From assembly GCF_000250985.1 (NCBI RefSeq), contig NW_013524650.1, positions 156,638-220,637 of the forward strand: a stretch of 64,000 nucleotides of DNA. The letters run 5' to 3'. A model generated the notes under the pieces. That model was not told the origin of the DNA. It was given only the letters and a program-made list of their open reading frames with translations, and made no database searches. Source of the DNA: Nematocida parisii ERTm1. Taxonomy: Eukaryota; Microsporidia. Within the stretch, counting starts at the first letter, position 1. The number at the start of each line of letters is the position of its first letter. A program made the position numbers and the translations under genes. Below are positions 1 to 8,906 of this stretch, in pieces.

Positions 1-153
1 TTCATTATGAAAAAATACTTTCTGTCTAATTTATGCTTGTTATTTTTCTAAATTAGTTTAAATTAAAATGCTCATTAGGAAGGCACTTAATTAATGAAAA
101 TAGAAATTAAGCATAAATTAGATTAAATTTTAATTTGTAGGTAACCAAAACCA

Positions 154-1185
154 ATGAAATGGGACGTTATATGCACAGAAAGGAAATTCTTTATTGATGC
201 AGTATTTAGTACTAAAGTATCTATTACAGCAGAAAATGATGAAATACTTATGGCTGCGTGCAATTTCACTGGGATGTATTTAAAGAGAAACACAAGCAGT
301 ATTTTTATAGAGACAGAAAAAGTAATTCTGGGCACAAATACGGCGAGACTAGATGGTGTGCAGTACTCATTATTTCTTCCTAAAGATATTCCACCGAGTT
401 ATTGTGGCAATAACATAGGTATAGTTTATAACTTAAATGTATATATACAGGGAATGCGTACAGAGTATAACAAGACATTTATATGCTCGGTGGTTTCTAG
501 TGTACCTGCATGCTTTGAAAATTCCTCTAAGTTATTTATTTCAGAGCAGTATGAAAGTGTAAAAGAACCAAATGGTTCCATGATAAGCTATGAGGAGAAA
601 CCCGACGTTGTATTTGGGTATGAGAAGATAGTGGATGGTTTACGCAGAGTACAGATTGCTTATAAGAAAAAAGAAGAAGTAGAGTTTATTGTAGAGAATA
701 AAAACAAAAGTAGTTATGACAGTATAGCGGTCTCTAATGACGCAAAGAAGTACTGGATTGTAGAGAAAGAGAATACGCACCATCCACTGGATTTATACTC
801 AAAAATGTTAAAATATTATTCTGTGGGGTGTACTAGGCAGGCATTCTATTCAATAACAACGCATGGTAAGGAGTATGCTAAAGTGCTTATTAAAATAACA
901 GAAGAAGACCCTCCAAATTGTGTACTATCATTAAGACTGGATTTTATTGAGCCAACAAAGAGTGTAAGCGTATCTTTAGTACAAGTAGAGATAATCGATG
1001 AGATTGAATCTAGAGAGTGTTTTTTTAATAAGACAAAGCATGTGGAGTATGCTACAAAAATATTTCTTACTATTCCACTGGACAGAGCACGCAACCCCAC
1101 AATTATTACTCCCAACTTTAGTACACGCGTAGAAATGCTTGTAATAATAGATGGAGTACAAGAAATAAAGATAAAGATAAAGTAA
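154..1185 (+). CDS. Arrestin-fold protein, Rgp1-like
   Basis: 343 aa, beta-rich, with no signal peptide. Around residues 74-100 it has LPKDIPPSYCG followed by an alternating strand pattern (GIVYNLNVYIQG), which resembles the 'PPSYxG...Y.L.V' element of arrestin-like and Rgp1 proteins. The C-terminal half has further beta strands like an arrestin C-domain (residues about 250-340). Rgp1 works with Ric1 as a Golgi Rab exchange factor; no Ric1 gene is visible here, so that role is inference. The ATG at 154 is used because the frame is closed just upstream. Another arrestin-fold family such as Vps26 is the main alternative. That it is a real gene is firm; the family name is moderate. Confidence 0.5.
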   Translation: MKWDVICTERKFFIDAVFSTKVSITAENDEILMAACNFTGMYLKRNTSSIFIETEKVILGTNTARLDGVQYSLFLPKDIPPSYCGNNIGIVYNLNVYIQGMRTEYNKTFICSVVSSVPACFENSSKLFISEQYESVKEPNGSMISYEEKPDVVFGYEKIVDGLRRVQIAYKKKEEVEFIVENKNKSSYDSIAVSNDAKKYWIVEKENTHHPLDLYSKMLKYYSVGCTRQAFYSITTHGKEYAKVLIKITEEDPPNCVLSLRLDFIEPTKSVSVSLVQVEIIDEIESRECFFNKTKHVEYATKIFLTIPLDRARNPTIITPNFSTRVEMLVIIDGVQEIKIKIK

Positions 1186-1473
1186 AGATGTATAACTGTA
1201 ATAACACAACAGAGTATTACAGTAAACAAGATAATAACCCGAGTATGTGAAAATTCTCTATATCTTCATGGTAAAGAAATAGAGTATAACCCGAATAAGT
1301 AAGTAATATTCTATAAATTACAATTTAATCCTTGCTTATTGGTGTATATTCTGGCGTTTTCCGAGAAAATGATTATTTCTCCTATAAAACCATTAAATTG
1401 TGTTTATAGATAATAATTGGTCATAATAGAAGAGTCATAATACGTAAATTTAGACAAAAAGATTTTTTGCTAA
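1186..1473. other. Intergenic, A+T-rich
   Basis: About 290 bp with no supported gene. It holds two copies of the recurring ATAACCCGA motif, near 1234 and 1288. Confidence 0.5.
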
Positions 1474-2109
1474 ATGAAAAGCTTTTATAACGTGGCTATT
1501 GACGAATATAAAGACCTGGTTGATGAGTATGAGGGCTGGTACAGCATGCATATTATATCTTGCCTAATGCCCGTGGGGTTACTGTATATACTCATGTCTC
1601 CGACCTTTCGGAAGAGTGGAGAGCTAAGACATTTTGGATTTTTATTTTCAAACGTATTGTACTTATTAGCTGTTTGGGTTGGTATAAATAGTCCAGGGAT
1701 TATGTTCACATTGGGTGGATTTACCTGTGAGGTGCTTAATTACATTCGAATAATTTCCGCAGAAATTTCATTGTACTTATTTATAGGTTCTGCATGGTTT
1801 ATGTACGGTTTCTATATATTACTGCTTATAACAGAAAGTATTTACATGAGCTTTCCTCTTTCTGTTTTTATATCTAGCATTGCAATATTTGCTTGCACAG
1901 AAATTAAAAGTGTTTATATAATAACCCATACAATGTGTTATTCAGTTCTAATAAGCATATTTATAACAGGAGCAGTGTACTTTTTTATTTCAGATCCTTC
2001 TTTAAAATATATTCAGTCAGTCTCGGTGATAAATATAGGGATAGTCTTCTTATGTGCACTAAGTAGAAAAATTCTAGCTAAATATACAAAGAAACTACTT
2101 CATAGATAA
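1474..2109 (+). CDS. Polytopic membrane protein, unknown
   Basis: 211 aa, five or six hydrophobic segments by eye (about residues 26-44, 52-70, 88-122, 126-142, 148-172, 182-200), with a short acidic N-terminus and a basic C-terminal tail (KYTKKLLHR). I do not recognise the family. The start ATG follows a GATTTTTTGCTAA tract, typical of gene starts in this window. A TAACCCGATGTAACCC motif begins directly after the stop codon. It is likely a real lineage-specific ER or plasma-membrane protein; no catalytic motif is seen. Confidence 0.65.
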   Translation: MKSFYNVAIDEYKDLVDEYEGWYSMHIISCLMPVGLLYILMSPTFRKSGELRHFGFLFSNVLYLLAVWVGINSPGIMFTLGGFTCEVLNYIRIISAEISLYLFIGSAWFMYGFYILLLITESIYMSFPLSVFISSIAIFACTEIKSVYIITHTMCYSVLISIFITGAVYFFISDPSLKYIQSVSVINIGIVFLCALSRKILAKYTKKLLHR

Positions 2110-3059
2110 AATAACCCGATGTAACCCATAAAATCAATTATTTAAGTGTAATTAACCTGTATTATTATACTGTACATGCTCATTTAGGTTTATTATAATA
2201 GATCCTGAAGATGTACACTGTATTCTATGAATGTATTTTAATTATTTCTTATATTTATAGCTTATTAGCTAGAAATAGTATTATAAATATAATCTAAATA
2301 TGTTAATTCTATAAATACACAAATTTACCCAGCAGTCAATGATATTAATTTGTTACGGACCCAGTGGGCATGAAGAATAGTTTATAAAGAATAGGAAACG
2401 AGTGCATAGTGCTCGCGATTCAGTTGGAATTTCTCAAATTTTATATTAATAAACTGCTGCCTATTAAAAATGAATACACAAATTTAAATATTCCGTATTG
2501 AAATTGAATTGTTTCTGTGTAAATACATGTAAATTTAGTCTATAAGTCATTCTCTTAACATAGAATATAAGCATTTCTAGTTGTTATAGCCTAAGTGATT
2601 AATCAAATGGTTACATAAATAAAATCAATTAGTGCCATTCTCTGTTTATGTAGGATTATAGTATATTTGTTGATGTTTTCAATATATTCTGTTATTATTT
2701 TAATATTTAAAGGATAGAAATATTTTTATTCTCTTCATTTTATATTCTTACATGTACGTGTTTATTTCTATATAAGAATATGAAAATAGTCAGAAATATT
2801 TAAAAATAGGATTTATTCTTATTTATACGCACGTAGGCATATAACCCAATATAACACAGAATAGCAATACAATTAACAAATCAGGATAGCACCAATAATC
2901 CTAATTAACCCGAAATATATAAATATATGTGTATAATGTGATTAAATATGTCAGTAGATAAGGATATATGTAGTACACCACTGTAAATAATCTGAAATTT
3001 AATACAATTGATTTATTATGTAATTCGGGTTATACCATTTTATTGTTTCTGATTACTTC
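2110..3059. other. Long intergenic A+T-rich stretch
   Basis: About 950 bp without a credible reading frame. Contents are A+T-rich sequence and TAACCC-type motifs near 2111, 2840, 2909 and 3018. The segment 2345-2420 is less A+T-rich but shows no recognisable RNA gene. Confidence 0.5.
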
Positions 3060-3431
3060 TTATACAGATTCTGCTTTGTAGAGCTTTCTGAACTCTAAAC
3101 ACACAAGAACAACTGTTATAAGAGAGAGACAGAAATTTATGTATAAACACCCTACAGATACATTAAAAATTCTTGATTTCATTGAGCACACTGCGCACTT
3201 AAATACAACAGTGCACAGAATACACAGCATGCCTATAAACATTAGTTCAATAATTGGCGAGTGTGGTCTTTCCAGCTCCTTTACTTCAACTCGAGTGTTT
3301 TCTCCATATATTGTATAGTACTGCTGCTCCTCTGGGCCATAGCCTGCTGAGAATAGCTCAACAGAAACACATTCTATAAATTCTTTAATAGAAGAAGAAA
3401 AGGAGAACCGCCTTAGCACTCTATTACTCAT
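3060..3431 (-). CDS. Small two-TM membrane protein, unknown
   Basis: 123 aa. A soluble N-terminal part (about residues 1-58, containing EEQQYYTIYGENTRVEVKEL) is followed by two hydrophobic helices (about 60-82 and 90-112) and a short basic tail. The arrangement recalls small ER membrane subunits such as those of GPI transferase or signal peptidase, but I cannot assign one. It is divergent with the Sel1-repeat gene, and the 90-bp spacer contains a strongly G-rich tract. Confidence 0.55.
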   Translation of the reverse strand: MSNRVLRRFSFSSSIKEFIECVSVELFSAGYGPEEQQYYTIYGENTRVEVKELERPHSPIIELMFIGMLCILCTVVFKCAVCSMKSRIFNVSVGCLYINFCLSLITVVLVCLEFRKLYKAESV

Positions 3432-3459
3432 CCACTAGAAATAAAAAATATGTGATAAA

Positions 3460-3486
3460 AAGGGGGAAGGGGAAGGGGGAATGGCC
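3460..3486 (+). promoter_or_regulatory. G-run tract in divergent promoter
   Basis: Runs of four to five Gs separated by AA lie between two divergent genes starting at 3431 (-) and 3522 (+). Microsporidian promoters are known for CCC/GGG-like elements near start codons, and this fits that class. A G-quadruplex is possible on the + strand. The role is inferred. Confidence 0.35.
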
Positions 3487-3521
3487 TGCCTATAAACACC
3501 ACAAGAAATAATAAGGAGATA

Positions 3522-4532
3522 ATGAAAGAGTTGTTTTTCCAGTGCGAGCTATTTAAGCATAATAAAAACTTTGAAGGTATCATTGAAATAGCATCTAAAA
3601 TATTAGACTCGGCATTATTAGAAGCACTTAATGCAGAGGTAATTCAAAGAGACTACTCTAAAGTAATAAATGCAGTTATTTTTGTAACCCAAAGAATGCC
3701 TGGTACAAGGTACCAAAACACTGCATTTTCAGAAGCGTATTGTATACTAGGGAAGATATTCGAAACAGGAATTCTAACCAAGCAGAATATTAAAAAGGCC
3801 CATGAGTACTACACTGTGGCCGCTGATCATTCAAATCCATTTGGGTGCTACAGACTAGCGCATTTTTACGAATTTGGAATAGGCTGCACACGAAACATGC
3901 ACAAAGCAGCACACTTCTATAAACTATCTGCAAATGGTGGGTGTTGCAGAGGAATGCACCGGTACGGACTTCTTCTTCTGGAAGGAAGGGGTGGGTGTAA
4001 AAGAGATGTAAAAGGAGCTGTTTTTTATTTAGAGCAGAGTAGAAAGCTTGCATCCACGAATTATCCCCATATGTTCTATGATTTGGGCATATGCTATGAG
4101 AAAATTGCAAAGATATCTAAAGACATCATAGAAGACACGGAATACGCGCATTCAATATACTTAGAAGGCGATTCTTTTGGGTGCCCTCGGTCAAGTGTAA
4201 GGCTTGGCCATGCATATAACTACGGAGAACTTGGATTATCACAGGACAGCAAAAAAGCTGTTTATTATTACATGAGAGCTGAGTCCATGAGTGGAGATGC
4301 ACGGTTTGAGCTATATAAAATATATCAGGCACAAAATAACCAGCAAGAGGCAATGAAATGGCTGAGAATGTCAGCCATCTTGGGGCATGTGCAGGGATTA
4401 AAACTATACGCAGACTCACTCTGCCAAGAGAATGAAGAGTCTAGTAATAAAATAGAGGCACACTGGTGGTATATAATAGCAAAAACAAAAGGTGCTAAAG
4501 TAGACAGAGAAATACAAAGGTGTAAATACTAG
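3522..4532 (+). CDS. Sel1-like repeat protein (Skt5/Chs4-type)
   Basis: 336 aa, built of Sel1-like (TPR-related) repeats from about residue 75 on. Successive units show the A-x-Y-x-L-G-x-x-Y-x-x-G-x-G pattern, for example YCILGKIFETG, YRLAHFYEFGIGC, MHRYGLLLLEGRGG, VRLGHAYNYGELG. In fungi such proteins (Skt5/Chs4) activate chitin synthase III, a plausible link with the chitinous spore wall; the link to chitin is inference. There is no CAAX box and no TM. The N-terminal 70 residues are non-repetitive. The start is preceded by an AAGGAGATA tract. Confidence 0.8.
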   Translation: MKELFFQCELFKHNKNFEGIIEIASKILDSALLEALNAEVIQRDYSKVINAVIFVTQRMPGTRYQNTAFSEAYCILGKIFETGILTKQNIKKAHEYYTVAADHSNPFGCYRLAHFYEFGIGCTRNMHKAAHFYKLSANGGCCRGMHRYGLLLLEGRGGCKRDVKGAVFYLEQSRKLASTNYPHMFYDLGICYEKIAKISKDIIEDTEYAHSIYLEGDSFGCPRSSVRLGHAYNYGELGLSQDSKKAVYYYMRAESMSGDARFELYKIYQAQNNQQEAMKWLRMSAILGHVQGLKLYADSLCQENEESSNKIEAHWWYIIAKTKGAKVDREIQRCKY

Positions 4533-4915
4533 CACGCCCATTAAAAATGCTGTATAATACAGTATCTAAGCTAGTACAGTATTTTTCATATTATGGCCGT
4601 CTGTGATTAGCACAGCACCTATTTTGACTATTCCGTATACTTAAGACTACAACAGGTATATATTTTAGTAATTTACACCAGTAAATCTTCTTGTAATAAA
4701 GAAATACTTTATATATGTCTTATTGTTGTTAATTCTGTATACGTGAGATCGCATATTTATAATTATTTACATTTACTGAATTTTAGTAGCCCTCAAGCTG
4801 TTAAAATAACGTATTTTTGTATATACTGGTACATCCAGAAACCCATAATAATCTGTAAATCATTCTTACACCTATCTATAAATATATTTATTATTATAAC
4901 CTGAAATCCAAAATA
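4533..4915. other. Intergenic, nothing recognised
   Basis: About 380 bp of A+T-rich sequence between convergent genes. A short inverted repeat lies near 4550-4580 (GCTGTATAATACAG with a nearby CTAGTACAG) and may be a 3' end signal. Nothing else is seen. Confidence 0.4.
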
Positions 4916-5203
4916 TTATGCTGCTGTGGACAGTTTTTCTTCTAAGTTGTTAAATACTTCCTCTACTGCAGTAATTCCTCTTCTTAGTATGCTAAGAATT
5001 GCATCTTCTGTCTGCTCTTCCTCACGCTTTAACTGTATTTTCATTATGGCTCTTTCTTCCATTGGATGCGGAATGGTGTATCCTATGAGCTCCACATCGT
5101 AAACTGATTCAAACTCGTTGATTGCCCACCTGATTACATTTAAAATCGTATGATTTGTCTTTAATAGCTCTATTGTAAAGCTGTCTTTTACGTTCACTTC
5201 CAT
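4916..5203 (-). CDS. RPC19: RNA polymerase I/III subunit AC19 (RPC19)-like
   Basis: 95 aa, the size of an RpoL/Rpb11-type alpha-like domain. The sequence ELLKTNHTILNVIRWAI matches the family's 'EDHTLGNxLR' helix, and VELIGYTIPHPMEE matches the conserved strand 'VEFCGYSIPHPSE' of AC19; the C-terminus is the long dimerisation helix. It would pair with AC40 (RPC40) in Pol I and Pol III. Rpb11 of Pol II is the main alternative; the GY-(S/T)-IPHP signature favours AC19. The usual Leu-Gly of HTLGN is Ile-Leu here, a derived feature. Confidence 0.65.
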   Translation of the reverse strand: MEVNVKDSFTIELLKTNHTILNVIRWAINEFESVYDVELIGYTIPHPMEERAIMKIQLKREEEQTEDAILSILRRGITAVEEVFNNLEEKLSTAA

Positions 5204-5411
5204 TAAATTTTTTCTAAGTGGTTTTTGGTCTAATTTACATGGGATAGTTTCGGCAATTTCAAGTGTCCTCTTCTAAATTCCAGACATAGTGAATAAATTA
5301 TATCATAGACAGAATTTTGCCATATTCTCATATTTCACAAAGGGAGATAAATACAGATAAATTCTAAGAATGCAATTTCTTATTTCTTTATGTTTAAGGA
5401 TAAAATCATAT

Positions 5412-6155
5412 TTATTCTGTATTCTTAGAAGATGAGTTTGATGGTGCTTCCGACTTGGTGATTTTTATCTTTTGCACTGGCTGGGTACTGTCAATCTTAC
5501 TCTGTACCTGCTTTACATCCACCTTGTATTTCTCTGGGTGCTTTATTTCATCTATCTTCTGCCTAACCTCCTCAATTATCTCAGCAGTTTCTTTTGTTGC
5601 AGCCTCAGTGCTTATAAGCTCAATGATACTTTCTAGTGTGCGGATTGCCATCTCTTTGTTATCCAATGCTTCATATGCAAAGGCAATGCGCAATGAAATA
5701 TCTGGCAGTCTAGAATCTGTGCTATTCTGCTCTTTTATAAGAGAAAATGCAGATAAGAGATCTTCCAGTGCATCTGTGAAATTGTTCGTCTCCTGCGCAA
5801 TATCACTCAGAAGAATGTGCACCTTTATTAGCTCATTAGTAAAGTTGTGAGATCTAAAAGTGTTCTTAGCTATTTCTAATAACTCCCACGCAATGCTTAA
5901 ATCTTCTAAATAATTGTTGTCCTCTTCTAGTTCTGGGTTTATTACTAGCTTGTCATTTGACAAAAATAAACACTTAGAGTACTCTAAATACACAACAGAC
6001 ATTTTAAGGCTGTCCTCCCTTTCTTTTTCAGCCATTTTTGATAGAACCTCGGAATAAATCTCAGATGCCCTTATAAAGTCACTCTGAACCATTAATAACC
6101 TTGCTTTCTGTATATCTTCATATTCAGTCTGTATTTCCTGTAGAAGTGCATCCAT
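5412..6155 (-). CDS. NASP/Hif1-like histone chaperone (SHNi-TPR)
   Basis: About 247 aa from the ATG at 6155 (MDALLQEI); an upstream in-frame ATG at 6203 exists, but 6155 sits behind an ATTTTTTTTATTC tract typical of starts here. The interrupted TPR array has YLEYSKCLFL and LSIAWELLEIAKNTF, matching the SHNi-TPR signature of NASP/Hif1/Sim3. An acidic patch (PELEEDDNN-like) lies between TPR units. The tail is basic and Ser-rich. Family members escort histone H3-H4. It is shorter than fungal Hif1. Confidence is good for fold and moderate for name. Confidence 0.65.
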   Translation of the reverse strand: MDALLQEIQTEYEDIQKARLLMVQSDFIRASEIYSEVLSKMAEKEREDSLKMSVVYLEYSKCLFLSNDKLVINPELEEDNNYLEDLSIAWELLEIAKNTFRSHNFTNELIKVHILLSDIAQETNNFTDALEDLLSAFSLIKEQNSTDSRLPDISLRIAFAYEALDNKEMAIRTLESIIELISTEAATKETAEIIEEVRQKIDEIKHPEKYKVDVKQVQSKIDSTQPVQKIKITKSEAPSNSSSKNTE

Positions 6156-6203
6156 ACACGAATAAAAAAAATTACTATTTGTAATCATATATCTAACCAC
6201 CAT

Positions 6204-6760
6204 AGAATAAATACTTTAATTGGATTTAACACATTTAAATGCATATTCTTTATAACCCAAATAAATCCTATTCAGTATACTGCTCTATACATGATTATTT
6301 ACATAGTATATTTAACATAAACCCACTATACCCAAAACCTCATGGATACATAAATATACTAATATACAGACTAAATTACTATTATTCTATTAAATTATTA
6401 TACCATAAAATATAAATTGTACAAGTATAATTTATCTTCTATTAGAAATGGTAAATGACATATCATAGTATACGCATAAGATATACACTATTTACTTGTA
6501 TTTTTATACTTTTATATCTGATTTGTCTAGATATAAACTAGAAAATATTACATCGTGCTGATTTTATATGGTTTACTTTATATCTACATATATTTTCAGA
6601 GTATTTCTAGTGTTTTATGGTGTTTATCCTTGATTTTTGCTTGTTTTTATCACTTTGAGCTATTTGTAGATTTTTAAATATTTTATTATTTATGCATTGT
6701 AATAAATAAAACTGCACTAATGCCCCATGGAATATTTATGCATTTACATTTCTTATTTTT
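6204..6760. other. A+T-rich divergent intergenic region
   Basis: About 550 bp between two divergently transcribed genes. It is very A+T-rich, with no reading frame or RNA recognised. ATTTCTTATTTTT directly precedes the ABCE1 start. Confidence 0.5.
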
Positions 6761-8575
6761 ATGAAAGACAAAGCACAGCTTACACGACTTGCGGTTGTGC
6801 TCCCAGACAAGTGCAAGCCTAAATTATGCCAACTTGAGTGTAAAAAGGCCTGTCCCATTAATAGGCAAGGAAAGCCTTGCATAACAGCAGACAAAACTTC
6901 TGTTAATTCGGTTATTTCTGAGATTTTATGTATTGGGTGTGGTGCGTGCCAGAAAAAGTGTCCATTTGATGCTATACGTATAATTAACCTTCCTACAAGT
7001 TTGTCAAAGGATGTGGTGCATCGGTACTCTCCGAATGGGTTTAAACTGCACCGACTGCCTGTGCCCAAGCCAAACAAAGTACTTGGTCTAATAGGGACTA
7101 ACGGAATAGGAAAGAGTACAGCACTTGGAATCCTTTCAGGAGAAACTGTGCCAAATCTAAACGACTTTAACAGCACCCCAGACTGGAACAAGGTTCTGGT
7201 CAAATACAGAGGATCTGAGCTGCACAAGTACTTTACGCGTCTTTTGAATGAAAACATGCAAATATCGTACAAGACACAGTATGTGGACAAGATACCCAAG
7301 GAATTTAAGAATAAGAAGGTAAAAGAAGTACTTCCGATGGACAGTCCCCGAGCTGAAATGCTATACAAAGAATTAGAGCTAGTGAAGCTTAGCGAAAGAC
7401 TTATAGAAGATCTGAGTGGTGGTGAGCTGCAGAGATTTGCAATTGCAATGACAATGTTCAAGGATGCAGAGGTGTATATTTTTGACGAGCCATCCTCATA
7501 TTTGGATGTGCGCCAGCGAATAAAGGTTGCTGGTATGATTAAGAAGCTCTGCTCAGACAGAAAGTATGTTGTTGTGGTAGAGCACGATTTATCCATTCTC
7601 GACCTGATGAGTGATTATGGGTGTGTACTATACGGGTCTCCAGGTGCATACGGTGTTATATCTCAGCCATTTTCAATTCGGGAGGCTATAAACATCTTTT
7701 TAAACGGAATGCTGCCAACGGAAAACATGCGATTTAGAACTGAGAGCTTGAACTTTAGAATAGCAGAGAGCGCAGTAAATATAGAAGAGAATGATTCAAA
7801 CAGTCTTGGTACTGTAAAATATCCATCTTTTACTAAGAGCTGGAAGGATGGATTCAAACTAAATGCGCAGGAGGGTGCCTTTGGCTCGCCAGAGATAATT
7901 GTGCTCCTTGGAGAGAATGGGATGGGGAAGACCACCTTTATAAAAATGCTTTCTGGTGAATTAGCATCAGATAATGGAAATGAAACACCAAAGCTAACCA
8001 TCAGTGTCAAGCCACAAAAGCTTTCTCCTAAGTATGCAGATACAGTTCGGAACCTTTTCCTCATTAAGGCCAAACATGCTCTTGTAGATTCACTGTTCAC
8101 AATTGAGGTTATGAATCCACTGGATATAAAGTCGCTTTTTGAAAAGAAAGTTAGAGAGCTAAGTGGAGGAGAATTGCAAAGAGTCGCCATTGCACTTTGT
8201 TTGTCAAAGCCAGCAGATCTGTATCTGATAGATGAGCCTTCCGCATATCTTGACTCAGACCAGAGAATTATCGTATCAAAGGTGCTCAAGAGGTTTATTA
8301 CCAGCCAGAAGCGGTCTGCATTTATCGTTGAGCATGACATGATTATGGCAACATACGTTGCAGATCGAATGATGGTATTTGAAGGTGTGCCAGGAGTTGA
8401 GTGCACAGTGAGTGCCCCGTGTGGTGTAATTGACAGTATGAACAAGTTCTTAAAGTCTCTGGATGTTACATTTAGAAGAGATGCAGAGAACTTCAGACCA
8501 AGAATTAACACACCAAACTCTGCAAAGGATAGAGAACAAAAAGAAAGTGGAAATTATTTCTTCAATAATGAATAA
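6761..8575 (+). CDS. RLI1: ABCE1/Rli1 ribosome-recycling ATPase
   Basis: 604 aa, full family length. The N-terminal ferredoxin-like domain has two cysteine clusters (CKPKLCQLECKKAC about residues 18-31; CIGCGACQKKCPFDA about 57-71) for two 4Fe-4S clusters. Two ABC ATPase domains follow: Walker A GTNGIGKST (about 112) and GENGMGKTT (about 384), signatures LSGGELQR (about 217 and 467), and Walker B IFDEPSSYLD and LIDEPSAYLD. ABCE1 splits 80S ribosomes after termination with eRF1 and is essential in eukaryotes. The Fe-S clusters imply dependence on the mitosomal Fe-S pathway. The gene is intact; the start follows ATTTTT. Confidence 0.97.
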   Translation: MKDKAQLTRLAVVLPDKCKPKLCQLECKKACPINRQGKPCITADKTSVNSVISEILCIGCGACQKKCPFDAIRIINLPTSLSKDVVHRYSPNGFKLHRLPVPKPNKVLGLIGTNGIGKSTALGILSGETVPNLNDFNSTPDWNKVLVKYRGSELHKYFTRLLNENMQISYKTQYVDKIPKEFKNKKVKEVLPMDSPRAEMLYKELELVKLSERLIEDLSGGELQRFAIAMTMFKDAEVYIFDEPSSYLDVRQRIKVAGMIKKLCSDRKYVVVVEHDLSILDLMSDYGCVLYGSPGAYGVISQPFSIREAINIFLNGMLPTENMRFRTESLNFRIAESAVNIEENDSNSLGTVKYPSFTKSWKDGFKLNAQEGAFGSPEIIVLLGENGMGKTTFIKMLSGELASDNGNETPKLTISVKPQKLSPKYADTVRNLFLIKAKHALVDSLFTIEVMNPLDIKSLFEKKVRELSGGELQRVAIALCLSKPADLYLIDEPSAYLDSDQRIIVSKVLKRFITSQKRSAFIVEHDMIMATYVADRMMVFEGVPGVECTVSAPCGVIDSMNKFLKSLDVTFRRDAENFRPRINTPNSAKDREQKESGNYFFNNE

Positions 8576-8853
8576 ATAGTTCTGTGAAGTATGCCAATTG
8601 ATATGAAATCCTCAGATTATTCCTTTACTTAAGCATTTACAATTCATTTACATTTGTACTGGTATTTCCCGTTATATTTACTCTTCACTTAGTATTTGTA
8701 TTTTAGGGCATATTTGGGTTATAATAACTGTTATTTATGTAACAGGAAATAATTCGTCTAAAACCATGCTAAAATTACTTATTGTCTATCTTTATACTGT
8801 CATATATCAAATGGATTATCGAGTATTCACGGTTATATGAAAGAAAATGTAAA

Positions 8854-8882
8854 TTGGCGGGCGCGGGAGGTGAAAAATATAA
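8854..8882 (+). promoter_or_regulatory. E2F/MBF-like GC box plus TATA-like element
   Basis: TTGGCGGGCGCGGGAGG (8854-8870) is an isolated G+C-rich island in A+T-rich DNA. It is followed by AAAAATATAAAAG, a TATA-like element 25-30 bp before the MSH6 start. The first part matches the E2F/DP core TTGGCGGG. MSH6 is a G1/S-regulated gene in fungi and animals, so a cell-cycle element is plausible; this is inference from the motif. Confidence 0.45.
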
Positions 8883-8906
8883 AAGAGGAAGTGTAAAAGA
8901 AAAATC

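Noticed and set aside
4916-5203. Rpb11 of RNA polymerase II
   Set aside because: GYTIPHP and the short C-terminal helix fit AC19 (RPC19) better, although Rpb11 is not excluded.
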